Shown here: piece after piece, positions 1 through 8,230 of the stretch
How positions within the stretch are numbered: position 1 is the first letter of the stretch
Layout of the letters: each line of letters starts with the position of its first letter
Program-made: the position numbers and the translations under genes
The notes under the pieces: model-generated
Told to the model about the DNA's origin: nothing
What the model saw: only the letters and a program-made list of their open reading frames with translations
The model's database searches: none
Assembly (NCBI RefSeq): GCF_902364025.1
Contig: NZ_CABJCG010000013.1
Span: forward strand, 111,264 to 175,263
Source: Enterocloster lavalensis
GTDB lineage: Bacteria; Bacillota; Clostridia; Lachnospirales; Lachnospiraceae
Direction: 5' to 3'
DNA: 64,000 nucleotides

Positions 1-627
1 CTGGATCCGGAATCCGTGGGTCAGGAGCCCGTTTAAGTAGGTGGTCAGGGTCTTGTGCTGCTTGACCACGTGTTCACCCAGAAATACCGCGTCCCTGGGA
101 CCTTCCTCAAAATACCGGTCCACCGGCCAGTGCAGAATCTTCCCGTCCTCCCCGTAGATCCAGTCCTGGCTCCCGTAAGCGGTGAAAATAGGATGCTCTG
201 CGGAGAACACGAAGATTCCCCCGGGCCGCAGGCAGCGGTTCACGCCCCGGCAGACCGCCGCGAAATCGTCGATGTAGTGCAGGGCCAGGGAGCTGATCAC
301 CACGTCGAAGGCTTCCCGGGGGTATTCATATTCCAGAATGCCGCACTGTCGGTATTCGATGCGGTCGGAAAAGTTGCGTTCTTTTGCCTCCTCCAGCATA
401 TTGGCGGATAAATCGATCCCCAGGGCCCGCCTGGCTCCCCGGTCCACCGCGTACTTGCAGTGCCAGCCGAAACCACAGCCCAGGTCCAACACGTCCTTGC
501 CTGCAAAATCCGGCAGAAGCTTTTGCAGCTCGTGCCACTCGCCCGCGCCTTTCAGGCCGTCCGTGGAACGGGACATCTGCTTGTACTGGTTGAAAAATGC
601 TTCTTTGTCGTATTCGTTGTATTCCAT
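1..627 (-). CDS. class I SAM-dependent methyltransferase, 3' end cut by window
   Basis: The first 209 residues are visible; the gene runs off the left edge. It should transfer a methyl group from S-adenosylmethionine to an unidentified small molecule or macromolecule in the cytoplasm. Residues 45-54 (DVLDLGCGFG) are the glycine-rich SAM-binding motif I, a short acidic motif II follows near residue 72 (GIDLS), and SSLALHYIDD (112-121) and LRPGGIF (133-139) are the usual motifs of the Methyltransf_11/25 group. The ATG at 627 is preceded by a GGAGGA ribosome site. It starts 9 bp after the stop of the DUF2809 gene, so the two are probably cotranscribed. The substrate cannot be told from the sequence. 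Confidence 0.88.
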   Translation of the reverse strand, partial: MEYNEYDKEAFFNQYKQMSRSTDGLKGAGEWHELQKLLPDFAGKDVLDLGCGFGWHCKYAVDRGARRALGIDLSANMLEEAKERNFSDRIEYRQCGILEYEYPREAFDVVISSLALHYIDDFAAVCRGVNRCLRPGGIFVFSAEHPIFTAYGSQDWIYGEDGKILHWPVDRYFEEGPRDAVFLGEHVVKQHKTLTTYLNGLLTHGFRIQ

Positions 628-636
628 ATGATCCTC

Positions 637-1029
637 CTACTTTCTCCGACCGCGCGCACAGCGCTCCGCAAGCGCCAGAACCAGGCAGCCGGTCCCATAA
701 CATAGTATATCCGCCCAGTCGAACACCGATCCAAGCACCACCCGGGCGACGGGGTTTGCAGCGAAAACCGGCAGGTCCGAAAGGTTCAGGAATTGCAGCC
801 ATTCCACCAGAACCGCAAACCAGAACACGTAAAGCGGCAGCCGCTTCCACCCCCGCGGACGGACGGCCCGCACAAAACAATACACCACCCAGACAACCAT
901 CACGTCCCCCAGGTACGGCCGCACAAACCGGTCCCGCACCCGTAGCGCGATAAACGCTTCCAGGGCAAATAAGGCCAGGAAGGCCAGGGTGTATCTGAGC
1001 CGAAGTTGATTATTTGTTACTTTCTCCAT
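637..1029 (-). CDS. DUF2809-type small integral membrane protein
   Basis: A 130-residue, very hydrophobic protein with about four membrane segments. The region reading RFVRPYLGDVMVVWVVYC is typical of DUF2809, a family without a proven function. An upstream in-frame ATG would add 25 Pro/Arg-rich residues, but the ATG at 1029 has a good ribosome site (GGGAGGAAG) and gives the family's usual length. It is the first gene of a two-gene unit with the methyltransferase. Family assignment is from memory of the motif. Confidence 0.75.
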   Translation of the reverse strand: MEKVTNNQLRLRYTLAFLALFALEAFIALRVRDRFVRPYLGDVMVVWVVYCFVRAVRPRGWKRLPLYVFWFAVLVEWLQFLNLSDLPVFAANPVARVVLGSVFDWADILCYGTGCLVLALAERCARGRRK

Positions 1030-1060
1030 GACTTCCTCCCTTGGGGGCCTGGGGGCGGGG

Positions 1061-1108
1061 TAGCGCCCGGGGGGCTTGCGCCAACGGCCCTTTGCATCCA
1101 ACAAAAAG
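1061..1108. repeat. dispersed intergenic repeat, copy A
   Basis: On the minus strand the terminator T-run continues into a tail starting TTTTTGTTGGATGCAAAGGG. It closely resembles the tail after the terminator at 22926-22968 (copy B, 22880-22925) and, more weakly, 50509-50545 (copy C). The hairpin stems themselves differ. Confidence 0.5.
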
Positions 1109-1146
1109 ATGGGAGACTGCCGCCGCCGGGGCCGCCTCTCCCATCT
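1102..1146 (-). terminator. Rho-independent terminator upstream of the DUF2809 gene
   Basis: A perfect 10-bp stem (1107-1116 with 1137-1146, AGATGGGAGA) is followed on the minus strand by TTTTTG. It would stop transcripts arriving from the right, so the gene it once served was probably to the right, where the insertion element now sits. Confidence 0.6.
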
Positions 1147-1273
1147 GTATCTCTATGCCTTCGACGTGCGCCGGTTTCCCGGACATGCAGCGTCAAGTGC
1201 TCCTATTATATCATAAACGCGAAACTCGTGAAAGACCTCGTGATCTGTTTCGGTATGGATTCTCACCGGATTC

Positions 1274-1352
1274 GTTACTGTTCAGAGGCCAATGTCAGTT
1301 AGTTAAATGTCAGATGAAGGGAAGTGTATTTCTACAAATGGATATCTAACAC
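1274..1352 (+). repeat. IS left end, outer copy
   Basis: These 79 bp match 1958-2036 with two differences. The match stops sharply after CTAACAC in both copies. Confidence 0.9.
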
Positions 1353-1608
1353 ATCTGCTACTGATGGTAAACGCCCGCTGAACGAAAAGGACGATGACAA
1401 TCACACGCCATCCGGGCCATCTGGTGGCAAAGAAGAAAAGACAATTAAAGCAAGTACGTCTGATCCGGAAAGTGGATGGTTCCGCAAAGGGGAGCATAAG
1501 AAGGTTGTTACACATCACATATGGGAACCATATCTGGAAATGTGTGAAGATATCCGTCATACCTATGTGGATGAGGATACGCACGAATTGAAGTCTCCTG
1601 AAATTTGA
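1330..1608 (+). pseudogene. IS1182-type transposase remnant with internal deletion
   Basis: The reading frame holds DPESGWFRKGEHK, as found around the middle of IS1182-family transposases, joined directly to a segment like their C-terminus (THHIWEPYLEMCEDIRHT). The catalytic core that should lie between and the last 40 or so residues are missing. It lies in the passenger segment of the IS4-type element. Its sequence differs from the IS1182-type transposase at 61394-63001, so it is another lineage. The assignment rests on motif memory. Confidence 0.5.
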
Positions 1609-1690
1609 ATCATGCAGAAAAGTAACAAGAGATATGATGTAATCAAGGCGCTACCACCCCTAGACAGGTAGAGAAAGGGGGTGTGCGCCA

Positions 1691-1777
1691 ATGGGCGAAA
1701 TACCATCGTTCATACTTCCTGTACTGGCAAGTGTGGTTGCGTACTACATATGCAAATGGCTGAACAGAGAGGATTGA
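1691..1777 (+). CDS. 28-residue membrane peptide, type I toxin-like
   Basis: ATG at 1691 follows a strong AAAGGGGGT ribosome site. The peptide has a polar start, one hydrophobic stretch of about 18 residues (FILPVLASVVAYYIC) and a charged tail (KWLNRED). That layout, and the stable hairpin 44 bp after the stop, recall small membrane toxins of type I toxin-antitoxin loci in Firmicutes. No antisense RNA promoter can be proven by eye. It sits in the passenger DNA between the two IS left ends. It could also be a chance open frame, but the ribosome site and hairpin argue against that. Confidence 0.45.
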   Translation: MGEIPSFILPVLASVVAYYICKWLNRED

Positions 1778-1820
1778 GGTAGCCAGCCTAGGGAATAAGC
1801 CACCCTCCCAAAACGGAATA

Positions 1821-1853
1821 GAAAGCCCCCAGAGTAGCAGTCTGGGGGCTTTC
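1821..1853 (+). terminator. strong hairpin after the small peptide
   Basis: A perfect 13-bp stem (GAAAGCCCCCAGA at 1821-1833 with 1841-1853) closes a 7-nt loop. The 3' arm ends in CTTTC but there is no long T-run, so it could be a terminator or an RNA-stability stem. Confidence 0.6.
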
Positions 1854-1957
1854 GTGCGCTCAATGAGCGTACCATCGTTTTCTGATGACAGTATAACATA
1901 TGCAAATTAAAATAGCAATATTCTTTTATCATAATTAATTGCAATACCCGTCTTTAG

Positions 1958-2036
1958 GTTACTGTTCAGAGGCCAATGTCAGTTAGTTAAATGTCAGATA
2001 AAGGGAAGTGTATTTCCACAAATGGATATCTAACAC
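1958..2036 (+). repeat. IS left end, inner copy
   Basis: This is the left end proper of the IS4-type element and duplicates 1274-1352 with two differences. Confidence 0.9.
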
Positions 2037-2220
2037 TCAAAATAGAGGAATTTATGGAGAAAGGGCCCAGATTTATCCAATACGGTTGGCCTTGATTTTA
2101 TTTTAACTACGACAAACAAGCAGATTTACATCTGCTTCAAAAGGGTCTAATAGTTGTTAGTGGAACTGTTTTATGCTGCACGATATATAAAATATTGGGG
2201 TTTTCGGAAATGAGCTGTTT

Positions 2221-3316
2221 TCAATCGGGGATATTGGCAGCCATTGAGAAATTCACTTTGTATTCATATTTAGTGTTTCCCTTTTTTAGGATTGTTTGAT
2301 TAATGAGTGTTTCTGTCATGTTGTATGCAATCAGCTTTGCCCATATTTCCTGTTTGATGTAGCCTGGTCTGCAGGAATGAAAGTTGCTCAGCCTGTATAT
2401 TTCAGCTTGCGGAAAGATCCCTCGATGGCCCATCTGGCATCGTATAGAAGTCTGATGTGTTCAGAGGGAAATTCCTCTGTAGGCAGATTGGTCACAATGC
2501 ATTCATAAGAATCGTCCGCAATGGGAAACCTTACAATCCGGAACGACAAATCATACGTGTCCAGGGCCCCGTATGCAGCGTAGTCGAAAGAAGCGTCAGC
2601 ATCCACAAAACGTTTGTAGAAGCCTTCTACGATCGGGATTGTTTTTTATGACTGCGGACCAAAGTAACATTTACCTGACAATCAAAGGAATCCACGTCCG
2701 GGATATCAAACTTTCCAACAAGTCCTTTGGAATGGATGTCTTTGGTACGGAACAAAAAATACTGGTTCTTTTCCATGCCATGAGCCATGTTGTTATAAGA
2801 GCAATAGCCCCTGTCACCGACAAAGACATCTTGGGAGCCAGGCAGCGTGGTGTGCCGGTCTACCATGTCGCAGAAAGCCCGGAATTCATCTTTTTGGCGA
2901 ACCGGCTGGATCCGTGCATCTGTATAAGTATGCTTCTGCAGGTCATATAACGCATTCAGGTGCATACTATAAAATCCCTTCACGGAATGCCCCTCGGAAA
3001 CAAAATATTCGGGAGGTGAAAAAGAAGGTTTGCTGAAAAAAGTAAAGGTAGAGCCATCCAAGGCAAGGCAACGATAGTCTGAGTTTTTTTCCTAGCCAGG
3101 ACAGAGGAATTAAACTGATAAAAGCAGCCTCCAGGGCCTCCGGTTTTAGTTTTGCCCGCTGTTGATTAAAAACGGAAGCGGATGGAGTATTTGGAACCAT
3201 ACCAAAGAAATTGAGAAGTTCCAGTCTGGTGCTGGATGAACCGCATAAAGAGAGATATTGTCTGCAATCTGATTGACAGCATCCGAAAAAGCAGATTTGA
3301 TTGATTCATGGGGCAT
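2221..3316 (-). pseudogene. IS4-family DDE transposase, broken by several frameshifts
   Basis: Pieces in different frames make up a transposase. The N-terminal part holds NFFGMVPNTPSAS and QQRAKLKPEALEAAF (about 3060-3250). The middle holds the first two catalytic Asp regions (DGSTF and VGDRGY, 2627-3061). The C-terminal part holds YDARWAIEGSFRKLK (2388-2606), which fits the YREK signature Y-x2-R-x3-E-x6-K. The tail (KYEYKVNFSMA) is in yet another frame and stops at 2221. At least three frame changes are needed, so this copy cannot make its own transposase. The ATG at 3316 has a GGAGG site and is the likely original start. Confidence 0.85.
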
Positions 3317-3577
3317 AAATGAGTACCTCCTTGAATTGAAAAGACTATATTTCTAATTCAAGGGCCGCTTTCGCTACCTCTAAAATCAATCAGTAAGCGA
3401 AAGCGGCCGCACTATTTTGGCTGTTTGTCAATCCCTTTCAGAAAAATTTAATTAAATTTGGTTAGACCCCAATAAGAAATTTAAACTTGTAACTTAACTA
3501 ACTGACATTGGCCTCTGAACCGTAACCCGGATTCATGAGAACCCTTGTTTTGTGTTCATGCGATGTCATAATCCCCA

Positions 3578-4336
3578 TTAAAACGCCAGCTTCCACACCG
3601 CAATCAATATGGAAAACACCGCAATCCCCTTTTTCAGGATGATCTGGTTAATCCGCACCGCATTTTTACTGCCGAATACCACCCCAACGCCGTGGGCCAG
3701 CAGCGCGGCCGCCAGCACGGGCAGCAGATCCAGCGCGGAGCACTGGGTCATATAGCCGATGCAGGCCGGGATGCCGATGAAAACCGAGTTGAACAACGCA
3801 ATCCCCACCGCCGTGCGCACATTTACCCCCAGCACCACCAGCAGTGGCATCACCAGCACCGGGCCGCCCGCGCCGGAGAGGGAGCAGATCATTCCGGTCA
3901 CAAAGCCCAGGGCCAGGGTGGCGGGGAGGTGTTCGGTGATCTGATACCCCGCCTTCCCTCCGCCCTCAGCCTGCGCCTTGTCCTTGCGCAGGAGAATAGA
4001 TACGCCGGACAGGAGCACCACCATGTACAGAAGGATTTTCACCTGTCCCTCGGGGATCACCAGGTTCAGCTTCACCCCCAGCACCGCCCCCACCAGGCTG
4101 CCGATGCTCAGACGGATTCCAAAGGGTATATCCAGATTTCCCGCCCGCTTGTAGTTCATTGCGCCCAGGGCCCCGGAAACGATAAAGGCCGCAAAGCTCA
4201 GCGCCAGCCCCTCCGGCACGCCCATGCCCAGGGGGCCGGTGTACACGATGGGCAGCAGAAAGCCCGCCACGCCCGTCAGCCCCACCAGCACGCCGACAAT
4301 CAGGTTTGCCAAAATTACGATCAGCCAGAAGCCCAT
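3578..4336 (-). CDS. TauE/SafE family membrane transporter
   Basis: A 252-residue protein with about eight membrane segments. It matches the sulfite exporter TauE/SafE group (DUF81), whose members move sulfonates, sulfite or other small anions. The halves start with similar motifs (GVLVGLTGVAGFLLP and GFVTGMICSLSGAGGPVLVMP), the usual internal duplication. The ATG at 4336 follows GGAGGAAAT; the longer frame adds 19 polar residues without a ribosome site. It is last in a minus-strand run with the amidohydrolase and the two-gene permease, 19 bp after the amidohydrolase stop, so it may export a product of that pathway. The substrate is unknown. Confidence 0.85.
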   Translation of the reverse strand: MGFWLIVILANLIVGVLVGLTGVAGFLLPIVYTGPLGMGVPEGLALSFAAFIVSGALGAMNYKRAGNLDIPFGIRLSIGSLVGAVLGVKLNLVIPEGQVKILLYMVVLLSGVSILLRKDKAQAEGGGKAGYQITEHLPATLALGFVTGMICSLSGAGGPVLVMPLLVVLGVNVRTAVGIALFNSVFIGIPACIGYMTQCSALDLLPVLAAALLAHGVGVVFGSKNAVRINQIILKKGIAVFSILIAVWKLAF

Positions 4337-4355
4337 TTTACAATTTCCTCCAAGT

Positions 4356-5666
4356 TTAGTGTTTTGTTTCTTCCATATATTTGCGGGACTCATAGAGAAT
4401 CCGCTCCTCGTCCAGGGTCAGCACGGTCCGGTTTTTCATCAGAACCCGGCCGCCCACCACCATGTCGGAGACGTCTCCGGCGTTCACGCATTCCAGCAGC
4501 GTGTGGATCTGATCCCCAGTGGGGCACAGGTGGGGCTGGTTCATGTCGATGCCGATCAGATCCGCCTTGTACCCGGCTTCCAAGCGCCCCAGCTGCCCCT
4601 CCTCGCCCAGGGCCGCAGCGCCGCCCTCCAGCACCATTCGCAGAATGGTCTCCGCGGGCATCACCTTGGGGTTGCGGTTGGGAACGCCGTGGATAATGTT
4701 CATCACGGAGCGGAAAATCTTCATCTCATTCCACAGGCTCAGTCCGCCGTGGGCCGCTCCGTCCGTGCCAAGGCCCACCGGGATACCCATTTCCAAAAGC
4801 TGGGGCGTGTCGGGCACCGCCTTGCCGCAGTTGCTGAAGGGGCAATGGCAGACTTTGACGCCGCGGTCCCTGACCAGCTCCTTCTCCCGGTCGGTGAGGA
4901 TCAGGCTGTGGGCGCCCAGGAAATTGCCGCCCAGAACCTGCATTTTCTCCAGGTACTCGTAGGGCCGCATGCCCTCCCGCTCCAGGATGCCGTTGACCTC
5001 GCCCATATACTCGTTCATGTGGGCCTGAAGCATGGTGTTCCGGTCCTTGGCGTGCTCCGCCTCCAGCTCCACCAGGCGGTTGGAACAGGAATTTAACGCC
5101 CGCAGGGAGTAGTACACCTTCAGATTGCCCTTTCCGTGGAAGGCGTCGAACAGGGAGTCCGTGCGCCTCACCGCCTCATTGGCGTCCATGGCGATGGATT
5201 CCGGCAGGCCCTCCTCGTCCATGGTGGAGTAACTGAGCGCGCCCCTAAGACCGCTCTTTTCGTAAACCGCCGCAGCGTCCTCCATAAAATAGCTGCCCGC
5301 GTCGATGAACCCGGCGGTGCCCGATTTGATCATTTCCAGAGCCGCCGCCTGGGCGGAAAGCCGCATTTTCTCCGGCGTCAGCGTGCTCTCAAAGGGAAGC
5401 ATGACCCTGGTCCAGATAATGGGCTTGGCGTCCAGAACCAGGCCCTTTAACAGCTGCTGCCCGGTGTGCATGTGGCTGTCCACCAGCCCCGGCATAAACA
5501 GCTTATACCGGCCGTCGATCGTCTCATCCGCCTCATACTGTTTTGCCAGGTCCGCATCCACTGCCAGAATCCGGCCGTCCGCTATGACGATATCCACATT
5601 ATCTCTCAGCTCACCGCTGTTTATCAACACATCCGCGCCCTTAATCAACAGATCACATTTCTGCAT
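4356..5666 (-). CDS. amidohydrolase (TRZ/ATZ/SAH-deaminase-like)
   Basis: A 436-residue metal-dependent hydrolase of the cytosine deaminase/chlorohydrolase branch. Members deaminate or dechlorinate nitrogen heterocycles such as S-adenosylhomocysteine, guanine or triazines. Visible metal and catalytic residues are H65 and H67 (SHMH), H216 (LQAHMNE), H253 (GAHS), H274 (CHCPFSN) and D302 (GLGTDGAA). The length is usual for the family. It lies 19 bp from the permease gene before it and 19 bp before the TauE-type gene, so the four genes from 6986 down to 3578 form one operon. The exact substrate is open; the dedicated permease suggests an imported compound. Confidence 0.87.
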   Translation of the reverse strand: MQKCDLLIKGADVLINSGELRDNVDIVIADGRILAVDADLAKQYEADETIDGRYKLFMPGLVDSHMHTGQQLLKGLVLDAKPIIWTRVMLPFESTLTPEKMRLSAQAAALEMIKSGTAGFIDAGSYFMEDAAAVYEKSGLRGALSYSTMDEEGLPESIAMDANEAVRRTDSLFDAFHGKGNLKVYYSLRALNSCSNRLVELEAEHAKDRNTMLQAHMNEYMGEVNGILEREGMRPYEYLEKMQVLGGNFLGAHSLILTDREKELVRDRGVKVCHCPFSNCGKAVPDTPQLLEMGIPVGLGTDGAAHGGLSLWNEMKIFRSVMNIIHGVPNRNPKVMPAETILRMVLEGGAAALGEEGQLGRLEAGYKADLIGIDMNQPHLCPTGDQIHTLLECVNAGDVSDMVVGGRVLMKNRTVLTLDEERILYESRKYMEETKH

Positions 5667-5685
5667 TCCCTCATTTCCTCCTCTA

Positions 5686-6132
5686 TCAAATCGCTCCGGT
5701 GAGCGTCAGAATCATCTGATCCCACAGACAGGAGCCCAAAAATGTCCCGGTCATCACGAAAATACCTACAATCAGGATCTTCCAGCCCTGGCTGAGAAAT
5801 GTTTTCAACTGGTCGCTGATCGCCAGCCCGGCAAATGCGCCCACCATGGTGAAGGGGGCGGTGAAGTTAATGTTTCCGGCCGCCTGGATCACGAACTCCC
5901 GGACCGGGGAGAGGGGGCAGGCTGAGATCAGGCCGATGATGGAGCAGTACGCCACGATGGGCAGCTTTAAGGGCAGTACCTTGGTGAGAAACACGGCGAT
6001 CATGGAGATCACGATCAGCACCAGCAGGCCCGGAATGGAGTCCGTGAAGCTCACTCCGTATCCGATCAGGTTCGCAAGGCCCGTTCCGCAGGCCCCCAGA
6101 ATAAACAGTACCAGCCATTCTATGTATCTCAT
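5686..6132 (-). CDS. small membrane subunit of a DUF3100-type permease pair
   Basis: A 148-residue protein with four or five hydrophobic segments and no soluble domain. Its start overlaps the stop of the 285-residue membrane protein by 4 nt (ATGA), so the two are translationally coupled and probably act as one complex in the membrane. No catalytic motifs are visible. Position in front of the amidohydrolase suggests that the pair imports its substrate. This is inference from context. Confidence 0.65.
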   Translation of the reverse strand: MRYIEWLVLFILGACGTGLANLIGYGVSFTDSIPGLLVLIVISMIAVFLTKVLPLKLPIVAYCSIIGLISACPLSPVREFVIQAAGNINFTAPFTMVGAFAGLAISDQLKTFLSQGWKILIVGIFVMTGTFLGSCLWDQMILTLTGAI

Positions 6133-6986
6133 GCCGCTTTCTCCTCCTTCTTTTCCTTTAACGCAAACCTTCCAAGTTTCGGTTCCAGAACCCGGTAGAG
6201 CTTATCAGCCAGGGGAATCGCGATAAACATGGTAATGTAAATGCCCGTGATCCCAGCCATGGTCTCGCCCGCGCTTGCCATAGTGGAAATGAGCTCGGCG
6301 CTGCCCGGATAGATGGCGCACAGACTGGCGCTGGCACTGGCCATCATGATCCCGGCTCCCACGCCGGAGGCCAGGCCCAGGGCCTGGGGATGGAACCACC
6401 CGGTCATGCCCACAACGGAGGCCATGAGACCGAAGTAGATGGTGCCCACCATGCCGCCCACAATGTAGATGGAAAGGCTGCCTCTGGCCTCTGCGGACTC
6501 CGGTCCGTAAATGTTATTGATCAGCGCCATATGGTATTCCCGGTTGATGGAATGGCAGGCGCCCACGGCCTCCCGTTTCATACCCAGCAGAATGGCGATG
6601 GGCATTGCCAGCAGCGGCCCCAGCAGGTTGCCAAAGCCGTGCAGCAGAAGCGCAGGCCCGGAGTTGAGAATGGTGTCGATGTTTGCTCCCGCCGTGATTC
6701 CCAGCTTGGCGATAAAGGGACAGATACCCACCACCACCAGCTTGGAAGCCGCCTTCACGTGGCGGTTATCCACGATTTTTAATACCTGCGGTCCGCTCAG
6801 CACGCCCAGAATAATGGCGTAAAATATGGGGAACAGAATAAACATTCCCTTGCCCACCGGGATCTTGATCTGCCCGATGTTGTCCGCGATCAGGATGAAC
6901 ACAAAGGCCAGCGCAAATATTTTCCATTCCAGCGCAAACCGTTCCCGCAGCGAACCGTACACATAAGTTTCCTTCTTTCCGCTCAT
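6129..6986 (-). CDS. DUF3100-type multi-spanning membrane protein
   Basis: A 285-residue protein with about nine membrane segments, consistent with a secondary transporter. The pattern (KIPVGKGMFILFPIFYA near the N-terminus and a Gly/Ala-rich second half) fits DUF3100, a family without an assigned substrate. The ATG at 6986 follows GGAAGGAGGGG. It is the first gene of the four-gene operon and diverges from the Crp/Fnr-like regulator across a 339-bp gap, which points to control by that regulator. The C-terminus is Lys/Glu-rich. The family name is from memory. Confidence 0.7.
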   Translation of the reverse strand: MSGKKETYVYGSLRERFALEWKIFALAFVFILIADNIGQIKIPVGKGMFILFPIFYAIILGVLSGPQVLKIVDNRHVKAASKLVVVGICPFIAKLGITAGANIDTILNSGPALLLHGFGNLLGPLLAMPIAILLGMKREAVGACHSINREYHMALINNIYGPESAEARGSLSIYIVGGMVGTIYFGLMASVVGMTGWFHPQALGLASGVGAGIMMASASASLCAIYPGSAELISTMASAGETMAGITGIYITMFIAIPLADKLYRVLEPKLGRFALKEKKEEKAA

Positions 6987-7118
6987 AAGAGCCCCTCCTT
7001 CCCAGCCGGCTGTTATTTTTCACCCCGTCCGGCTGTCACAATCACCTTGTAATCAGTATTTTAGCCAAATCAGCTGTTGTAAAAAAGGACAAATGAGCAC
7101 TTTTCACGAAATTTTACG

Positions 7119-7148
7119 TTGATTTTGGAATTTGTTGGATGGTATACT
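7119..7148 (+). promoter_or_regulatory. sigma-A-like promoter of the Crp/Fnr-type gene
   Basis: TTGATT (7119-7124) and TATACT (7143-7148) are 18 bp apart. The start codon at 7326 leaves a leader of about 170 nt that includes the 34-bp repeats. Confidence 0.45.
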
Positions 7149-7171
7149 TAGAGCAGTTGGAGGGGCGCGTG

Positions 7172-7273
7172 GGGAAGAGCCGTGGGGCGGAGCGACGGGC
7201 GTGTTGGGAAGAGCCTCGGGGCGGAGCGACGGGCGCGTTGGGAAGAAACACGGGGCGGAGCGACGGGCGCGCT
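7172..7273. repeat. 34-bp tandem repeat, three copies
   Basis: Copies are 7172-7205, 7206-7239 and 7240-7273. Each starts GGGAAGA and carries the core GGGGCGGAGCGACGGGCG. The array lies in the leader of the Crp/Fnr-type gene. The rest of the 6987-7325 gap is AT-rich promoter DNA. Confidence 0.95.
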
Positions 7274-7325
7274 GGCCCGGAACGCGCTCCAACACTGCGC
7301 AGTACATAAGAATCGAGGGAGAGAA

Positions 7326-8033
7326 ATGACACTGACCGAATTGGAACGAAAGGTTCCAAAGCTTTTGGAATATACACGATATATGCCCGAGGACATCCGC
7401 AGCCGCTGCACGGTGCGCACACATGCCGCCGGGTCCATTATCCATCAGAAAAATATGGAGCTTGGGTACTTCGGCATCGTAGCCCAGGGCGAAAACCGGG
7501 TGATCAATGAATTCGAAAATGGCAATGTCTATATGATCGAGAGCAACAAGGCCATCGATTTCATCGGGGAGGTGACCATTCTGGCCGGGATGCCCCGGAC
7601 CTCCGTCACCATCGAGGCGGTGACGGAAAACGTGGTGGCCTACATCAGCCGCAAGGACGCGGAGCGCTGGCTGTCCGAGGACATCAACATTTTAAGGCTC
7701 ACCAGCCGGCACACGGCATTTAAGCTCTATCGCTCGTCCTACAACAACGGCGCAAAGCTCTTTTACCCGCCCGGGTATCTGTTGCTGGACTACATGGTAA
7801 AATATGGCCGCCAGTACGGCATCGACAGCCCTGCTCCTCCAAAGCAGGTCACCATCAGCCGGACCCGGCAGCTCCTTCAGGAGGAGATCGGCATCAACGT
7901 GAAAACCTTGAACCGGACGATACGGCAGTTGAAGGAGGAGGGATTTTTCACCCTGTGCAAGGGCAAAATCACGTTTAACAGAGAACAGTATGAGATGGCG
8001 CAGAGCTGGTTGGAGACAGCGCGGGATAAATAG
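7326..8033 (+). CDS. Crp/Fnr-family transcriptional regulator
   Basis: A 235-residue protein with an N-terminal cyclic-nucleotide-binding-type beta barrel (about 30-125; GSIIHQKN and IDFIGEVTILAG are typical strands) and a C-terminal winged helix (about 165-220; TISRTRQLLQEEIGINVKTL). No Fnr-type cysteine cluster is present, so it probably senses a small molecule. The ATG at 7326 follows AGGGAGAG; the longer upstream frame reads through the 34-bp repeats and is not credible. It diverges from the permease/amidohydrolase operon and is its likely regulator. Confidence 0.85.
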   Translation: MTLTELERKVPKLLEYTRYMPEDIRSRCTVRTHAAGSIIHQKNMELGYFGIVAQGENRVINEFENGNVYMIESNKAIDFIGEVTILAGMPRTSVTIEAVTENVVAYISRKDAERWLSEDINILRLTSRHTAFKLYRSSYNNGAKLFYPPGYLLLDYMVKYGRQYGIDSPAPPKQVTISRTRQLLQEEIGINVKTLNRTIRQLKEEGFFTLCKGKITFNREQYEMAQSWLETARDK

Positions 8034-8117
8034 AGTGAGACTGGCGGGTATGCGGTTAACATAAAACTGAAGGCTGTATTCTAAAAGAATGGGACTTGAC
8101 ATGCAAATGGACGAAAA

Positions 8118-8159
8118 CAGGCCGCGGGCTCTGAGAATTTCATCAGAGGCTGCGGCCTG
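8118..8159. terminator. bidirectional hairpin between convergent genes
   Basis: Outer arms CAGGCCGC (8118-8125) and GCGGCCTG (8152-8159) enclose a second stem (CTCTGA with TCAGAG). On the minus strand it is followed by TTTT, so it fits the membrane-protein gene at 8396-9499 best. Confidence 0.55.
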
Positions 8160-8230
8160 CTGTTATGTATTTTGTGGATTCAGATATGTTTCTGTGTTGC
8201 TGCGCATGTTGCAGATTGAGGGGACGCAGC

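Larger units (their letters stand above)
1274..3526. mobile_element. IS4-type insertion element with duplicated left end and passenger DNA
   Basis: The outer ends are inverted repeats of 33 bp with one mismatch, starting GTTACTGTTCAGAGGCC at 1274 and, inverted, ending at 3526. They are flanked by a perfect 8-bp direct repeat CCGGATTC (1266-1273 and 3527-3534), which is a target-site duplication. A second copy of the left end begins at 1958, so the ordinary IS is 1958-3526 (1569 bp) and 1274-1957 is extra DNA. A hairpin (3363-3375 with 3397-3409, GGCCGCTTTCGCT) lies upstream of the transposase start, a position known to block read-in transcription in some insertion sequences. Because the duplications flank the outer ends, the whole 2253-bp unit probably moved together. 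Confidence 0.85.

Noticed and set aside
3692..5096. Two plus-strand open frames of 334 and 290 residues
   Set aside because: They are antisense to the TauE-like and amidohydrolase genes and give low-complexity His/Gln-rich translations.
7182..7325. Longer start for the Crp/Fnr-like protein
   Set aside because: The extra 48 residues are the translated 34-bp repeats; the ATG at 7326 has a proper ribosome site and fits the family.
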